Counted from the first letter of the stretch, positions 7,392 to 17,267 are shown. The stretch is DNA of 64,000 bases from Planococcus ruber (GCF_022819085.1 NZ_JALHAG010000004.1:310001-374000), one strand, 5' to 3'. The notes: generated by a model from the letters alone, not told the origin. Numbers and translations: made by a program.

Positions 7392-9032
7392 ATGTATATC
7401 GTGGAAACGAATTGGCAAGAAATGCTTTTTACTTTCTTTGGCGGTTTAGGGATATTCCTGTTCTCCATTAAATATATGGGGGATGCCTTGCAAAAAGCTG
7501 CAGGCGACAGGCTGCGGGGAATCCTCGACCGCTTTACGACCAATCCTTTCATGGGAGTTCTAGTAGGGATTATTGTCACGGTGCTGATTCAATCGAGTTC
7601 GGGGACGACGGTCATTGTCGTAGGTTTAGTCAGTGCCGGATTTATGACTTTAAGACAAGCGATTGGCGTTATTATGGGGGCCAATATCGGGACAACTGTA
7701 ACCGCCTTTATCATCGGTTTGGATGTCGGGGCTTATGCACTGCCGATCATGGCTGTGGGTGCTGCTCTGATCTTCTTCTTTAAGAAGAATCAGATTCAAA
7801 ACTTTGGCCAGGTAGTCTTCGGTTTCGGCGGGCTGTTCTTCGGTCTTGAACTGATGAGTGACGGAATGAAACCTTTGCGCGAATCCGCAGCGTTCATCGA
7901 CTTAACGATCAGTTTAAGTGATCTGCCGATTCTAGGCGTAGTCGTCGGTACAGTGTTCACATTGATTGTACAGAGTTCAAGTGCGACCGTCGCGATTCTG
8001 CAAGGCCTTTACGCAGAGAACGTTCTATCATTAGGCGCGTCGCTGCCGGTTCTTTTCGGAGATAACATCGGAACAACGATTACTGCAGTATTAGCAGCAT
8101 TAGGCACTTCAATTGCTGCACGCAGAGCTGCAGCTGTCCATGTCCTGTTTAATGTTGTGGGCTCAATTATTTTTCTGCTTCTCTTGATGCCGTTCACAGC
8201 CTATGTGGAATGGATTGCAGGAATTTTGAATCTGGAGCCGAAAATGCAAATCGCTTTTGCCCACGGTACATTTAACGTAGCCAATACAATTATTCAATTT
8301 CCGTTGATCGGCTTCTGGGCTTATCTGGTAACCAAATTCATACCAGGTGAAGAAGTCTTGATCGAATTCAAGCCGAAGCACTTGGATGTCCATTTTATCG
8401 AGCAGTCTCCTTCTATTGCCTTAGGGCAGGCAAAGGAAGAAGTGCTGCGAATGGGCGGGTATGCAGTGCAAGGGCTTGAAGAAACTTACGAATACTTAAA
8501 AACAAAGAGCAAGAAAAGTGCGGAGATGGCTTATCAACTGGAAGATGCCATCAACAACCTTGACGGCAAAATCACCGATTATCTTGTGTTGATTTCAGCT
8601 GAATCCATTTCGGCTACAGATTCAACACGCCATACGATGTTAATGGAAACGGTTCGGGATATTGAACGGATCGGCGACCATTTTGAAAATATCATCGAAT
8701 TGGTCGATTATCAGGAGAATAACCGGGTTAAAATCACAGCAGATGCGATGGAAGATTTGCGAGAAATGTTCACCTTAACGATCGCCACCGTGAAAAAAGC
8801 GCTGGATGCTCTCGATACAACAAGCCACGAGCTGGCTCGTGAAGTTGCAGAGCAAGAAGATCTGATTGATAAGATGGAGCGCAAATTCCGCAAAAAACAT
8901 ATTATGCGTTTGAACGAAGGCCAATGCTCGGCGCAAGCTGGGATTGTCTTTGTCGACATCGTCAGTAACTTGGAGCGTATCGGTGACCATTCGGTCAACA
9001 TCGCTGAAGCTATTCTTGGCAACCGTGCATAA
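7392..9032 (+). CDS. Na+/phosphate cotransporter family protein with PhoU domain
   Basis: Sodium-coupled phosphate transporter of the NptA/YjbB type (546 aa). Two related membrane repeats each carry the QSSS hallmark (VLIQSSSGTTV near residue 60 and LIVQSSSATVA near residue 195) followed by GANIGTT and GDNIGTT loops. From about residue 340 to the end is a soluble PhoU-like helical domain (RDIERIGDHFENI and NLERIGDHSVNIAE). The ATG has AGGAG at 7383-7387. It sits 3.8 kb upstream of the high-affinity pst system, giving the locus both low- and high-affinity phosphate routes. Confidence 0.88.
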   Translation: MYIVETNWQEMLFTFFGGLGIFLFSIKYMGDALQKAAGDRLRGILDRFTTNPFMGVLVGIIVTVLIQSSSGTTVIVVGLVSAGFMTLRQAIGVIMGANIGTTVTAFIIGLDVGAYALPIMAVGAALIFFFKKNQIQNFGQVVFGFGGLFFGLELMSDGMKPLRESAAFIDLTISLSDLPILGVVVGTVFTLIVQSSSATVAILQGLYAENVLSLGASLPVLFGDNIGTTITAVLAALGTSIAARRAAAVHVLFNVVGSIIFLLLLMPFTAYVEWIAGILNLEPKMQIAFAHGTFNVANTIIQFPLIGFWAYLVTKFIPGEEVLIEFKPKHLDVHFIEQSPSIALGQAKEEVLRMGGYAVQGLEETYEYLKTKSKKSAEMAYQLEDAINNLDGKITDYLVLISAESISATDSTRHTMLMETVRDIERIGDHFENIIELVDYQENNRVKITADAMEDLREMFTLTIATVKKALDALDTTSHELAREVAEQEDLIDKMERKFRKKHIMRLNEGQCSAQAGIVFVDIVSNLERIGDHSVNIAEAILGNRA

Positions 9033-9197
9033 AAGCTGAATCCCATCCGCTCTGGGATCGGAAGCAGAAAGCCTTTTATAGAATAGTGGAACTTTTGCAG
9101 GCTCATACAGTAGAATAGATTTAATGGCTCCTTTTCATTTCTTTACATTTAATCATGTAAGGCACGGTGAAGAGGAGTTTTTGTTAGGAGGTTGAAA

Positions 9198-9677
9198 ATG
9201 GAGATTTTCGCTTGGATTGTCATTTTGTTATTTTTTGCTGTCGGGTTTGTCGGCTTGGTTTATCCAATCATTCCAGCGGTCCTATTTATCTTCGGCGGAT
9301 TTGTCGTTTATGGGCTGTTCTTTGAGTTCAGCGATTTGCCGTGGTGGTTCTGGCTGATCGAAAGCTTGTTTGTGATTTTGCTCTTCGGGGCGGATGCACT
9401 TGCCAATGCTTTTGGCGTAAAAAAATTCGGGGGTTCAAAAGCTGGCTTATGGGGAAGCACGATCGGGTTGATTGTCGGACCCTTCGTCATTCCGATTGCC
9501 GGTATTTTGGTCGGGCCATTCCTCGGTGCGATTCTCGCTGAATTGATTTTCAATAAATCGACCATCAAACAATCGGTAAAGTCCGGCATCGGATCGGTCG
9601 TCGGGTTTATCACTTCGGTCTTCACCAAAGGAATCATACAAATTATTATGGTCGCCCTGTTCTTCCTGGTGATTTGA
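9198..9677 (+). CDS. yqgC: DUF456 membrane protein (YqgC)
   Basis: Small integral membrane protein of 159 aa with glycine-rich hydrophobic segments, including a GxxxG-dense middle (GLWGSTIGLIVGPFVIPIAG) characteristic of DUF456. AGGAGG at 9186-9191 favours ATG 9198 over the in-frame TTG at 9192, which would touch the ribosome site. It is directly upstream of sodA as in B. subtilis. An inverted repeat TTACAT-N6-ATGTAA (9143-9160) lies in its leader. Function unknown. Confidence 0.82.
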   Translation: MEIFAWIVILLFFAVGFVGLVYPIIPAVLFIFGGFVVYGLFFEFSDLPWWFWLIESLFVILLFGADALANAFGVKKFGGSKAGLWGSTIGLIVGPFVIPIAGILVGPFLGAILAELIFNKSTIKQSVKSGIGSVVGFITSVFTKGIIQIIMVALFFLVI

Positions 9678-9721
9678 TTCAGTCAAAAGACTGATTAAAT
9701 GAATTGTCTGGGCATTTTAAT

Positions 9722-9750
9722 TGTATCGCTCGAAAAACTTTGATACGCTA
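9722..9750 (+). promoter_or_regulatory. sodA promoter
   Basis: TTGTAT at 9722-9727 and TACGCT at 9745-9750, spacing 17 bp, ahead of a strong AAGGAGGAA ribosome site at 9772-9780. Confidence 0.6.
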
Positions 9751-9787
9751 TGAACGTAGAACAATAGACTCAAGGAGGAATTTAATC

Positions 9788-10396
9788 ATGGCTTATGAAT
9801 TACCAGAATTACCTTATGCGTATGACGCACTTGAACCACACATCGACAAAGAAACAATGAACATCCACCACACAAAACACCATAACACTTACGTAACAAA
9901 CGTAAATGCGGCTTTAGAAGGCCACGAAGACCTTGCTTCAAAATCAGTTGAAGAATTGATCTCTGATTTGAACGCAGTTCCTGAAGATATCCGTACAGCA
10001 GTGCGCAACAATGGCGGCGGACACGCTAACCACTCGTTGTTCTGGCAATTGCTTACGCCAAATGGCACAGGCGCGCCATCAGGTGCACTTGCTGAAGCAA
10101 TCGATGCTAAATTCGGCAGCTTTGACGAATTCAAAACGAAATTCGAAAATGCCGGCAAAACACGCTTCGGTTCAGGCTGGGCTTGGCTAGCAGTTTCAAA
10201 CGGCGAGTTGGAAGTGACTTCGACTCCTAACCAGGATTCTCCATTAATGGAAGGCAAAACGCCGATCCTTGGAGTGGACGTTTGGGAACATGCTTACTAC
10301 TTGAAATACCAGAACAAACGCCCTGACTACTTGGCGGCATTCTGGAACGTTGTAAACTGGGATGAAGTTTCAAAACGCTACGAAGCAGCAAAATAA
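9788..10396 (+). CDS. sodA: Superoxide dismutase, Mn/Fe family
   Basis: Converts superoxide to oxygen and hydrogen peroxide. The 202-aa protein has the helical N-terminal half with [10 protein letters not shown], the [11 protein letters not shown] motif, and the C-terminal metal site [12 protein letters not shown]. Pattern and the sodA locus favour manganese. The start is ATG 9788, where the family N-terminus ([10 protein letters not shown]) begins behind AAGGAGGAA; the longer in-frame extension to 9704 is not part of the protein. It has its own promoter and terminator. Codons are strongly biased, suggesting high expression. Confidence 0.97.
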   Translation: MAYELPELPYAYDALEPHIDKETMNIHHTKHHNTYVTNVNAALEGHEDLASKSVEELISDLNAVPEDIRTAVRNNGGGHANHSLFWQLLTPNGTGAPSGALAEAIDAKFGSFDEFKTKFENAGKTRFGSGWAWLAVSNGELEVTSTPNQDSPLMEGKTPILGVDVWEHAYYLKYQNKRPDYLAAFWNVVNWDEVSKRYEAAK

Positions 10397-10417
10397 TCCG
10401 AGTTCATTGGAACTTTG

Positions 10418-10455
10418 CACACACTTTTTCGTCAGAAAAAGTGTGTGTTTTTTTA
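10418..10455 (+). terminator. Terminator after sodA
   Basis: CACACACTTTTTC pairs with GAAAAAGTGTGTG around GTCA, followed by a run of T. Confidence 0.92.
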
Positions 10456-10462
10456 TGTAAAA

Positions 10463-10471
10463 TGCTATACT
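10463..10471 (+). promoter_or_regulatory. Extended -10 promoter of the PBP gene
   Basis: TGCTATACT (TG-N-TATACT) at 10463-10471, with no good -35 because the preceding bases belong to the sodA terminator. Confidence 0.55.
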
Positions 10472-10508
10472 AGCAATTGCCTATTTTGGTGAAAGGAGTG
10501 CACTGACA

Positions 10509-12701
10509 ATGAATACCCCTCAGAAAAGGCGTGTGTCGCTTGCAAAAGCGAAACTGAAGTCGCATACCGTCTTTCGGATGAATATCCTCTTTTTCTCCAT
10601 TTTCTTGCTATTTTCTGTATTGATTCTTCGGCTCGGCTACTTGCAGATTGTTAAAGGCGAAGATTTCACGCGTGCCCTGGCCCGTACGGAAGAAGTTCCG
10701 GTCAACACCAGCGTGCCGCGGGGACGGATCTTTGATAGCGAAGGCCGTGTACAAGTTGATAACAATCCGGTAAACGCCATTACTTATACGGCCATGCAGA
10801 CGACCAAAAGGGAAGAAATGATGCGAGTGGCGGAAAAGCTGGCTTCCTTGATTGAAAAAGATCCTAAAAAAGTGACGCTGCGCGATAAGCAGGACTTCTA
10901 CATATCCTTGCATACCGAGGAAGCGACGGCCAAAGTCACGGAAGAAGAGCGCCTGGAAATCGCCAATAAAGATATTCAGGAAAAAGAAAAACAGCGTGAA
11001 ATTGATGCATTGATCCGTGAACGAATCACCGATGAAGAGCTGGCGAGTTTGACTGACCAGCAGCTGGAAGTTCTGGCAATCTATCGTGAAATGACATCCG
11101 GCTATGCACTTTCACCTCAGATCATCAAAAACGAAGGTGTAACAGATGAGGAATTTGCCCGGGTTTCCGAGCGATTGACCGATCCCGATTTAAAGGGAGT
11201 CAACACGATTACGGATTGGAAACGGGTGAAAACATCGGATCTGACCATTTTAGGAAATACGACAACGCCTGAACAAGGGCTTCCGGCAGATAAAATCGAC
11301 TACTATCTGGCCCGGGATTATTCCCGTAATGACCGTGTCGGCATCAGTTTCCTCGAAGAAGAATACGAAGAAGTGCTGCAAGGCCAGAAATCGATCGTGA
11401 AAAACGTCACGGACGGCCGGGGACGCGTTGTTGAAACGGTGACAGTTGATGAAGGAGAGCCCGGGAAAGATGTCGTGTTGACAATCGATTCGGAAATCCA
11501 AAACGCCATGGAAGACATTGTCGAAAAGAAATTGCTGGAGCTGAAAGCAGGCCCCAACTCCCAATTGGTGAAAGACGCGTATCTTGTCATGATGGATCCA
11601 CGGACAGGGGAAATCATTTCATTGGTCGGCAAGCAATTGGACCGTGATGAAAACGGCAAACGGATTGTCCGTGACTATTCGTTCGGAACGATCACTGCTG
11701 CCTATCCGACAGGTTCAGTCGTCAAAGGGGCGACGGTGCTTGCCGGATACAGCAACGACGCAATCGCTATGGGGCAGACGATGATCGATGAACCGATGCT
11801 GCTTCCAGGCGGGTTGATGAAAGCCTCTCTCTTCAATAGAACCATCGGAAATCGGGTAGCGGTCAATGACCAGACGGCCCTTGAGCGTTCATCCAACGTG
11901 TATATGTTTAAAATTGCCTTGGCGATTTCCGGCAACGCCTATGAACGCTACAGAGGATTCAGCGTAACGCAGGATGATTGGGATACGATGCGCAATTCGT
12001 TTGCTGAATTCGGCCTTGGCGTCCGCACAGGCATCGATTTGCCGAATGAAGGAAAAGGGGTTACTGGGCGCTTCTTGCGTACGGAACCGGGGACCTTCCT
12101 CGATTTCGCCATCGGCCAATATGATACGTATACGCCGCTGCAATTGCTGCAGTATGTTTCAACTATTGCCAATGACGGCTACCGCATGCAGCCGCATGTG
12201 GTCAAAGAAATCCGCCAGCCTTCAAGCGACGGCAAAACTTTAGGGGCGGTAGAAACAGTCGTTGAACCCAAAATTCTGAATCGCATCAATAATAGCCAGG
12301 CCGAAATCGACCGGGTGAAACAAGGCATGCGCATGGTTTACACAGGCAGCAACGGGACTGCCCGCAAATACTTTAACGACCTTAAATATTCTGCTGCTGG
12401 CAAGACAGGTACAGCGGAAATCAATTATTACGACGATAAAGAAAGTCCGTTCTATACGAAAGCATCGGTCAATACGACCCATGTTGGATTTGCGCCTTTT
12501 GAAAATCCTGAAGTTGCCTACGCTGTCGTGATTCCTTATATTACGACAGACCCGCGCCATGTGCCGCCGGCAAGCAATGAAATTGCTCGTGCCGCTTTGG
12601 ATAAATACTACGAACTGAAAAACAAAGAAGTGAATGAATCACCTTCCGTTATCAAATCACCTGCCACTGATACAGCAGTTGAAGAAGGGGAAGAAAATTG
12701 A
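10509..12701 (+). CDS. pbpA: Class B penicillin-binding protein 2 (transpeptidase)
   Basis: Cross-links peptidoglycan on the outer face of the membrane, probably for side-wall elongation. The 730-aa protein has a short basic cytoplasmic end, one membrane anchor (about residues 27-48), a dimerisation domain with the RGxIxD motif (PRGRIFDSEG), and a transpeptidase domain. Active-site motifs are present: SxxK as S403-VVK, SxN as SSN, and KTG (GKTGTAE). The acidic, low-complexity tail is likely disordered. It occupies the B. subtilis pbpA (yqgF) position between sodA and pst. Confidence 0.93.
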   Translation: MNTPQKRRVSLAKAKLKSHTVFRMNILFFSIFLLFSVLILRLGYLQIVKGEDFTRALARTEEVPVNTSVPRGRIFDSEGRVQVDNNPVNAITYTAMQTTKREEMMRVAEKLASLIEKDPKKVTLRDKQDFYISLHTEEATAKVTEEERLEIANKDIQEKEKQREIDALIRERITDEELASLTDQQLEVLAIYREMTSGYALSPQIIKNEGVTDEEFARVSERLTDPDLKGVNTITDWKRVKTSDLTILGNTTTPEQGLPADKIDYYLARDYSRNDRVGISFLEEEYEEVLQGQKSIVKNVTDGRGRVVETVTVDEGEPGKDVVLTIDSEIQNAMEDIVEKKLLELKAGPNSQLVKDAYLVMMDPRTGEIISLVGKQLDRDENGKRIVRDYSFGTITAAYPTGSVVKGATVLAGYSNDAIAMGQTMIDEPMLLPGGLMKASLFNRTIGNRVAVNDQTALERSSNVYMFKIALAISGNAYERYRGFSVTQDDWDTMRNSFAEFGLGVRTGIDLPNEGKGVTGRFLRTEPGTFLDFAIGQYDTYTPLQLLQYVSTIANDGYRMQPHVVKEIRQPSSDGKTLGAVETVVEPKILNRINNSQAEIDRVKQGMRMVYTGSNGTARKYFNDLKYSAAGKTGTAEINYYDDKESPFYTKASVNTTHVGFAPFENPEVAYAVVIPYITTDPRHVPPASNEIARAALDKYYELKNKEVNESPSVIKSPATDTAVEEGEEN

Positions 12702-12703
12702 TC

Positions 12704-12749
12704 AAAAGCGATGGATACGGGCTTTAAGCCTGTGTCCATCGCTTTTTTT
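12704..12749 (+). terminator. Terminator after pbpA
   Basis: AAAAGCGATGGA at 12704 pairs with TCCATCGCTTTT, with further inner GGGCTT/AAGCCT pairing, then a T run. Confidence 0.92.
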
Positions 12750-12795
12750 CACGTTAAATCAATTTGTAAGCCAAAATGCATAGAAATAAACCCGG

Positions 12796-12849
12796 TTTAC
12801 ATTTTCTTAACATTCGCTCCATACTTCCTCAACAATCCCTCTTTATAGT
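12796..12849 (+). promoter_or_regulatory. PhoP-box array and promoter of pst operon
   Basis: Five PhoP-type hexamers occur with exact 11-bp periodicity: TTTACA 12796, TTAACA 12807, TCCATA 12818, TCAACA 12829 and TCTTTA 12840, each separated by 5 bp. The last overlaps a -10 element, TATAGT (12844-12849). In B. subtilis, PhoP binds TT(A/C/T)ACA repeats with this spacing to activate pst under phosphate starvation. Confidence 0.88.
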
Positions 12850-12889
12850 TAGGAGTGTAAATAACATAACCCTTAGGAGGAAATGAGAA

Positions 12890-13864
12890 ATGAGAAATTG
12901 GAAGTTCGCAATGGCATCGGCAATTCTAGGTTCAGCGTTAATTTTAGGGGCATGCGGCGGAGAAGAAGGATCTGCGGATTCAAGTTCTGACGTTGAAGAA
13001 ACAACATCTGATACAGCAGGTGAAGAGTCAGCAGAAGTAGAAGGCGCTGTTTCGGGTGATGGATCATCGACAGTTGCACCTATCATGGAAGGAATTGTTG
13101 AAGAATATGCTGGAGACCAACCGAAGGTCCAAGTAACAGTTGGAGTTTCTGGTACTGGCGGCGGATTTGAAAAGTTCATCCAAGGTGAAACGGATTTCTC
13201 AAATGCATCACGTCCGATTAAAGAAGAAGAAGCGGCAAGCCTGGAAGAAGCAGGCATTGAATACACGGAGTTCCTGCTCGCATACGACGGCTTATCAGTA
13301 GTTGTCAGCCAAGATAACGACTGGGTCGAAGATTTGACTGTAGAAGACTTGAAAAAGCTGTGGGTTGAAGATGGCTCTACGAAAAAATGGTCGGATATCA
13401 ATCCTGAATGGCCGGATGAAGAAGTGGTCTTCTACGCCCCGGGAACTGATTCAGGAACATTTGATTATTTCAATGAAGTCATTCTAGAAGATGAAGACAT
13501 CGTCAGCAGCGCGACGCTATCAGAAGATGACAACGTGTTGGTTCAAGGGATCCAAGCTGATCCGAACGCGATCGGATTCTTCGGGTTTGCTTATTACGTC
13601 GCTAACAAAGATACATTGAAAGTAGTGAATATCGGCGGAGTGGAGCCGACTCACGAAACAATCGAATCAGGCGAGTATGAACCATTATCGCGTCCGTTGT
13701 TCACATATGCGGCAAACAAAGCCATTTCAGAAGATCCAGCTGTTTATGATTTCATGGAGTATGCATTAGAAAATGCCGGCGATATGGCTGAAGCAGTGGG
13801 TTATGTGTCGCTTCCAGAAGAAGAATATGAAAAAGGGCTAGCAGATTTAGAGGCTCTTAAATAA
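12890..13864 (+). CDS. pstS: Phosphate ABC transporter, substrate-binding lipoprotein
   Basis: Captures phosphate outside the membrane for the PstSCAB importer. The 324-aa precursor has a signal sequence with lipobox LGAC and lipid-attachment Cys22, then a very acidic, Ser/Asp/Glu-rich linker. The binding domain shows family motifs GDGSSTVAPI near residue 63, GTGGGFEKF and the ASRPI loop. The ATG 12890 has AGGAGG at 12875-12880. It is the first gene of the operon; a hairpin just behind it (13889-13913) may raise pstS expression relative to the membrane genes. Confidence 0.95.
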   Translation: MRNWKFAMASAILGSALILGACGGEEGSADSSSDVEETTSDTAGEESAEVEGAVSGDGSSTVAPIMEGIVEEYAGDQPKVQVTVGVSGTGGGFEKFIQGETDFSNASRPIKEEEAASLEEAGIEYTEFLLAYDGLSVVVSQDNDWVEDLTVEDLKKLWVEDGSTKKWSDINPEWPDEEVVFYAPGTDSGTFDYFNEVILEDEDIVSSATLSEDDNVLVQGIQADPNAIGFFGFAYYVANKDTLKVVNIGGVEPTHETIESGEYEPLSRPLFTYAANKAISEDPAVYDFMEYALENAGDMAEAVGYVSLPEEEYEKGLADLEALK

Positions 13865-13888
13865 TACGGGTTAAAGATCGGGTCTTAG

Positions 13889-13913
13889 GGTGAGCAGCCG
13901 CTGCTCGCCTTTT
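13889..13913 (+). terminator. Partial terminator/attenuator between pstS and pstC
   Basis: GGTGAGCAG (13889-13897) pairs with CTGCTCGCC (13901-13909, one G-T pair), followed by only four T residues. The short tail suggests partial read-through. Confidence 0.65.
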
Positions 13914-13934
13914 GCGGTTGAAAGGGGATTTCAT

Positions 13935-14861
13935 ATGCGTCCATCTGTGCAGGAAATGATCGCGCAGTCGAAAGGCAAGAAAAGCAAAAAAATCATTGAA
14001 AAAATCATTCCAATTTTATTATTCCTGATTGCTTCAGTGTCAGTGCTGACGACAATCGGCATTGTTCTGACTTTGATTGTGGAAACTTTCACGTTCTTCT
14101 CGCGTGTTTCCTTTATCGATTTTATCGCGGGCACCACTTGGCTTCCGTTCTCAAACAAAGAAGCGCAGTACGGCATCCTGCCATTGATCGTCGGTACACT
14201 TAAAATTACATTGATTGCAGTAATTGTAGCAGTGCCAATCGGCATCGGCGCTGCTATCTATTTAAGTGAATATGCAAGCGAAACCGTCCGCAGGATCGTC
14301 AAACCGGTACTCGAAATCCTGGCTGGCGTTCCAACGATCGTTTACGGATTCTTCGCTTTGACGTTTGTTACGCCTGTGTTGCAAGGCTTATTTCCGGAAA
14401 TTAAAATCTTCAACGCCATTTCACCAGGAATTGTAGTGGGCATCATGATCATTCCGATGATCGCTTCTTTATCCGAAGACGCGATGTCTTCGGTGCCAAG
14501 GCAAATTCGGGACGGCGCCCTTGCAATGGGTTCCACTAAATTTGAAGTGGCGACGAAAGTCATTTTGCCAGCGGCTTTATCCGGCATTGTGGCATCAGTG
14601 GTGCTGGCCGTTTCCCGTGCGATCGGGGAGACGATGATCGTGTCACTCGCGGCAGGATCGACTCCGCGGTTCGACGGAGACTTCACGGGTTCCATCCAGA
14701 CGATGACTTCCTACATTGTGCAAGTTTCAAAAGGCGATGCAGGGTACGGCACGACGATTTATTACTCCATCTATGCCGTCGGTTTTACTTTGTTCATCTT
14801 TACGATGCTTATGAACATCCTTGCCACTTATGTTTCAAAACGTTTCAAGGAGGAGTATTGA
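13935..14861 (+). CDS. pstC: Phosphate ABC transporter permease PstC
   Basis: Membrane subunit of the high-affinity phosphate importer, 308 aa, with about six membrane helices and a basic cytoplasmic start. The ABC permease EAA loop is visible as DGALAMGSTKFEVATKVILP. I chose ATG 13935, with AAAGGGG at 13921-13927, over the upstream in-frame GTG 13890, which lies in the intergenic hairpin. The stop is one base before pstA. Confidence 0.93.
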   Translation: MRPSVQEMIAQSKGKKSKKIIEKIIPILLFLIASVSVLTTIGIVLTLIVETFTFFSRVSFIDFIAGTTWLPFSNKEAQYGILPLIVGTLKITLIAVIVAVPIGIGAAIYLSEYASETVRRIVKPVLEILAGVPTIVYGFFALTFVTPVLQGLFPEIKIFNAISPGIVVGIMIIPMIASLSEDAMSSVPRQIRDGALAMGSTKFEVATKVILPAALSGIVASVVLAVSRAIGETMIVSLAAGSTPRFDGDFTGSIQTMTSYIVQVSKGDAGYGTTIYYSIYAVGFTLFIFTMLMNILATYVSKRFKEEY

Positions 14862-14862
14862 G

Positions 14863-15741
14863 ATGAGATATGTAGACCATGACTTAGTTGTGAAAAGGAT
14901 GGGCGGCAGAAAAATCGTCAATTATCTGTTCAAAGGCCTTTTCATGCTGGCGACCACCATTGCCTTGCTTGCATTAGCTATTTTGCTTTACCGCATCGTC
15001 ACGCAAGGAGCGGGAAACCTATCGTGGGAATTCTTGAACAACTTTGCTTCCCGCTTCCCGGAAAAAGCAGGAATTAAAGCTGCTTTGATCGGTTCTCTTT
15101 GGCTGATGGCAGTTGTGGCTCCGACTTCGATTATTTTAGGAGTCGGATCCGCCATTTATTTAGAGGAATACGCGAAGAAAAACCGGATGACTGCATTCAT
15201 CCGCACGAATATCTCGAATTTGGCTGGCGTCCCGTCCGTCGTGTTCGGCTTGCTCGGGCTAACGATTTTTGTCCGTGCGCTGTCGCTTGGCAACAGTGTG
15301 CTGGCAGCCGGCTTTACGATGAGTCTGCTGATACTGCCGGTCATTATTGTCGCTGCGCAGGAAGCAATACGGGCGGTTCCAAATGAACTCAGAGATGCGT
15401 CGCTTGGAATGGGGGCGACAAAATGGCAAACGATTGTCAGAATCATTTTGCCTGCTGCTATTCCGGGAATCCTGACAGGGAGCATTCTAGCCTTATCCCG
15501 AGCCATCGGCGAAACGGCGCCATTAATTGTCATCGGGGTGCCGGTCATCATTCAGTTCCTGCCTTCAGGTGTGATGGATACTTTTACCGCTTTGCCGATG
15601 CAAATCTATGATTGGTCAAGCCGTCCGCAGCAAGAGTTTCAGGCAGTGGCAGCAGCAGGAATTATCGTGCTCATGGCCGTACTCTTGACGATGAATTCCA
15701 TCGCAGCGCTGATCCGCAATAAATTCCAAAAACGCTATTAA
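14863..15741 (+). CDS. pstA: Phosphate ABC transporter permease PstA
   Basis: Second membrane subunit (292 aa), partner of PstC, with six predicted helices and EAA loop [23 protein letters not shown] 14863 follows the pstC stop by one base and has AAGGAGGAG at 14848-14855, so I prefer it to the longer in-frame extension from 14821 inside pstC. Confidence 0.93.
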   Translation: MRYVDHDLVVKRMGGRKIVNYLFKGLFMLATTIALLALAILLYRIVTQGAGNLSWEFLNNFASRFPEKAGIKAALIGSLWLMAVVAPTSIILGVGSAIYLEEYAKKNRMTAFIRTNISNLAGVPSVVFGLLGLTIFVRALSLGNSVLAAGFTMSLLILPVIIVAAQEAIRAVPNELRDASLGMGATKWQTIVRIILPAAIPGILTGSILALSRAIGETAPLIVIGVPVIIQFLPSGVMDTFTALPMQIYDWSSRPQQEFQAVAAAGIIVLMAVLLTMNSIAALIRNKFQKRY

Positions 15742-15769
15742 TGCGATTTATGTGAGAGGGGCAACACAC

Positions 15770-16588
15770 ATGACAACCATCAGTCCGGTCAAAACTGTAA
15801 AAGAAAGCAAGCCTAAAGAACAAAATAGCCCGAAAAAATCGGTATATTTAACAAAACAGCTGAATCTTTGGTACGGCGACAAACATGCTTTGAAAAATAT
15901 CGACTTGGATATTAAAGAACATGAAGTAACGGCAATTATCGGGCCATCCGGCTGCGGAAAATCAACGTATATCAAAACCTTGAACCGCATGGTGGAATTG
16001 GTGCCGTCTGTAAAAACGTCCGGGGAAATCCTTTACCGTGAGCGGAATATTTTCGATGCCAATTACGGTGTCGAAGAATTGCGCACGAAAGTCGGCATGG
16101 TGTTTCAGAAGCCAAACCCGTTCCCGAAATCGATTTATGACAATGTGGCGTATGGGCCAAGAATCCACGGCATTAAGAACAAGAAAATCCTGGATGAAAT
16201 TGTCGAAAAAAGTTTGCGCGGCGCGGCCATTTGGGATGAAGTGAAAGACCGGCTGAATGAAAATGCCTATAGCATTTCTGGCGGCCAGCAGCAGCGGATC
16301 TGCATCGCGCGGGCACTGGCGATCGAGCCGGATGTCATCCTCATGGATGAACCAACTTCTGCACTGGATCCGATCTCGACATTGAAAATCGAAGAGTTGG
16401 TGCAGGAATTGAAAAAAGACTACAGCATCATTATTGTGACGCATAATATGCAGCAGGCTGCACGGATCTCTGATAAAACGGCTTTCTTCTTGAACGGGGA
16501 AGTTATCGAATATGATGATACGGATGTTATTTTCTCAAACCCTTCCGATAAACGGACGGAAGACTATATTTCAGGGCGATTCGGATAA
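15770..16588 (+). CDS. pstB: Phosphate ABC transporter ATP-binding protein
   Basis: ATPase of the Pst importer, 272 aa. Walker [10 protein letters not shown], signature SGGQQQR, Walker [13 protein letters not shown] and switch [12 protein letters not shown] are all present; the LNRM sequence after Walker A is typical of PstB. GAGAGGGG at 15755-15762 points to ATG 15770 rather than GTG 15752. B. subtilis carries two pstB genes here (pstBA, pstBB); this genome has one, followed by phoU. Confidence 0.95.
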   Translation: MTTISPVKTVKESKPKEQNSPKKSVYLTKQLNLWYGDKHALKNIDLDIKEHEVTAIIGPSGCGKSTYIKTLNRMVELVPSVKTSGEILYRERNIFDANYGVEELRTKVGMVFQKPNPFPKSIYDNVAYGPRIHGIKNKKILDEIVEKSLRGAAIWDEVKDRLNENAYSISGGQQQRICIARALAIEPDVILMDEPTSALDPISTLKIEELVQELKKDYSIIIVTHNMQQAARISDKTAFFLNGEVIEYDDTDVIFSNPSDKRTEDYISGRFG

Positions 16589-16604
16589 GGAGCGGGGATG
16601 CATT

Positions 16605-17264
16605 ATGTCAGTACGCGAAAAATTTGATTATGAATTGAGTTCTGCGCAAGACCAGTTGATTCTGATCAGCAAAATGGCGGTTGAAGCTTTGAGCAAATCG
16701 GTAAAGGCTTTAATGGCCCATGACGTGGATGCGGCACTTGAAGTCATCGAAGATGATATCGAGATCAATCAATTGGAAGAAGAAATTAATGACCAAGTCA
16801 TTTTGATGATTGCCAAACAATCACCGGTCGCAACCGACTTGCGCAGGCTGATCGTCACCATTAAAGTAGCGAGTGATATGGAGCGGGTCGGCGATTATGC
16901 GGTGAATATTGCAAAAGAAACCATCCGTATCGGCAAAGAAGAGTTGCTTCCGCAGATCCGCCAAATCGAACAGATGCATGACCTCGCAGTGGCCATGCTC
17001 CATCAAGTGATCGACGCTTTTGTAGAGGAAGATGTCTTGAAAGCGAAAGAGATTGCGGAATTGGATGACCAAGTTGACGGTTTATACGGGGATGTCATCC
17101 GAAAGCTGATGCATGCAGGCGGAGAGGATCCTGAAAAATTGAGCCAAATCACGCAGCTCGCTTTTGTGAGCCGATACATGGAACGTTCAGCTGACCATGC
17201 GACAAATATCGCGGAACAATTATTTTATCTGGTAAAAGGGCGCCATTATGATTTAAATAGCTAA
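16605..17264 (+). CDS. phoU: Phosphate signalling complex protein PhoU
   Basis: Negative regulator linking the Pst transporter to the PhoR sensor kinase; all-helical protein of 219 aa made of two PhoU repeats. Repeat hallmarks are seen as VASDMERVGDYAVNIAKE near residue 90 and SRYMERSADHATNIAEQ near residue 190, with the acidic metal-binding pattern. The ATG 16605 is the family-like start (MSVREKFDYEL), 16 bp after pstB; the longer frame from 16512 overlaps pstB and is rejected. It is the last gene of the operon, ahead of a strong terminator. Confidence 0.94.
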   Translation: MSVREKFDYELSSAQDQLILISKMAVEALSKSVKALMAHDVDAALEVIEDDIEINQLEEEINDQVILMIAKQSPVATDLRRLIVTIKVASDMERVGDYAVNIAKETIRIGKEELLPQIRQIEQMHDLAVAMLHQVIDAFVEEDVLKAKEIAELDDQVDGLYGDVIRKLMHAGGEDPEKLSQITQLAFVSRYMERSADHATNIAEQLFYLVKGRHYDLNS

Positions 17265-17267
17265 CCG

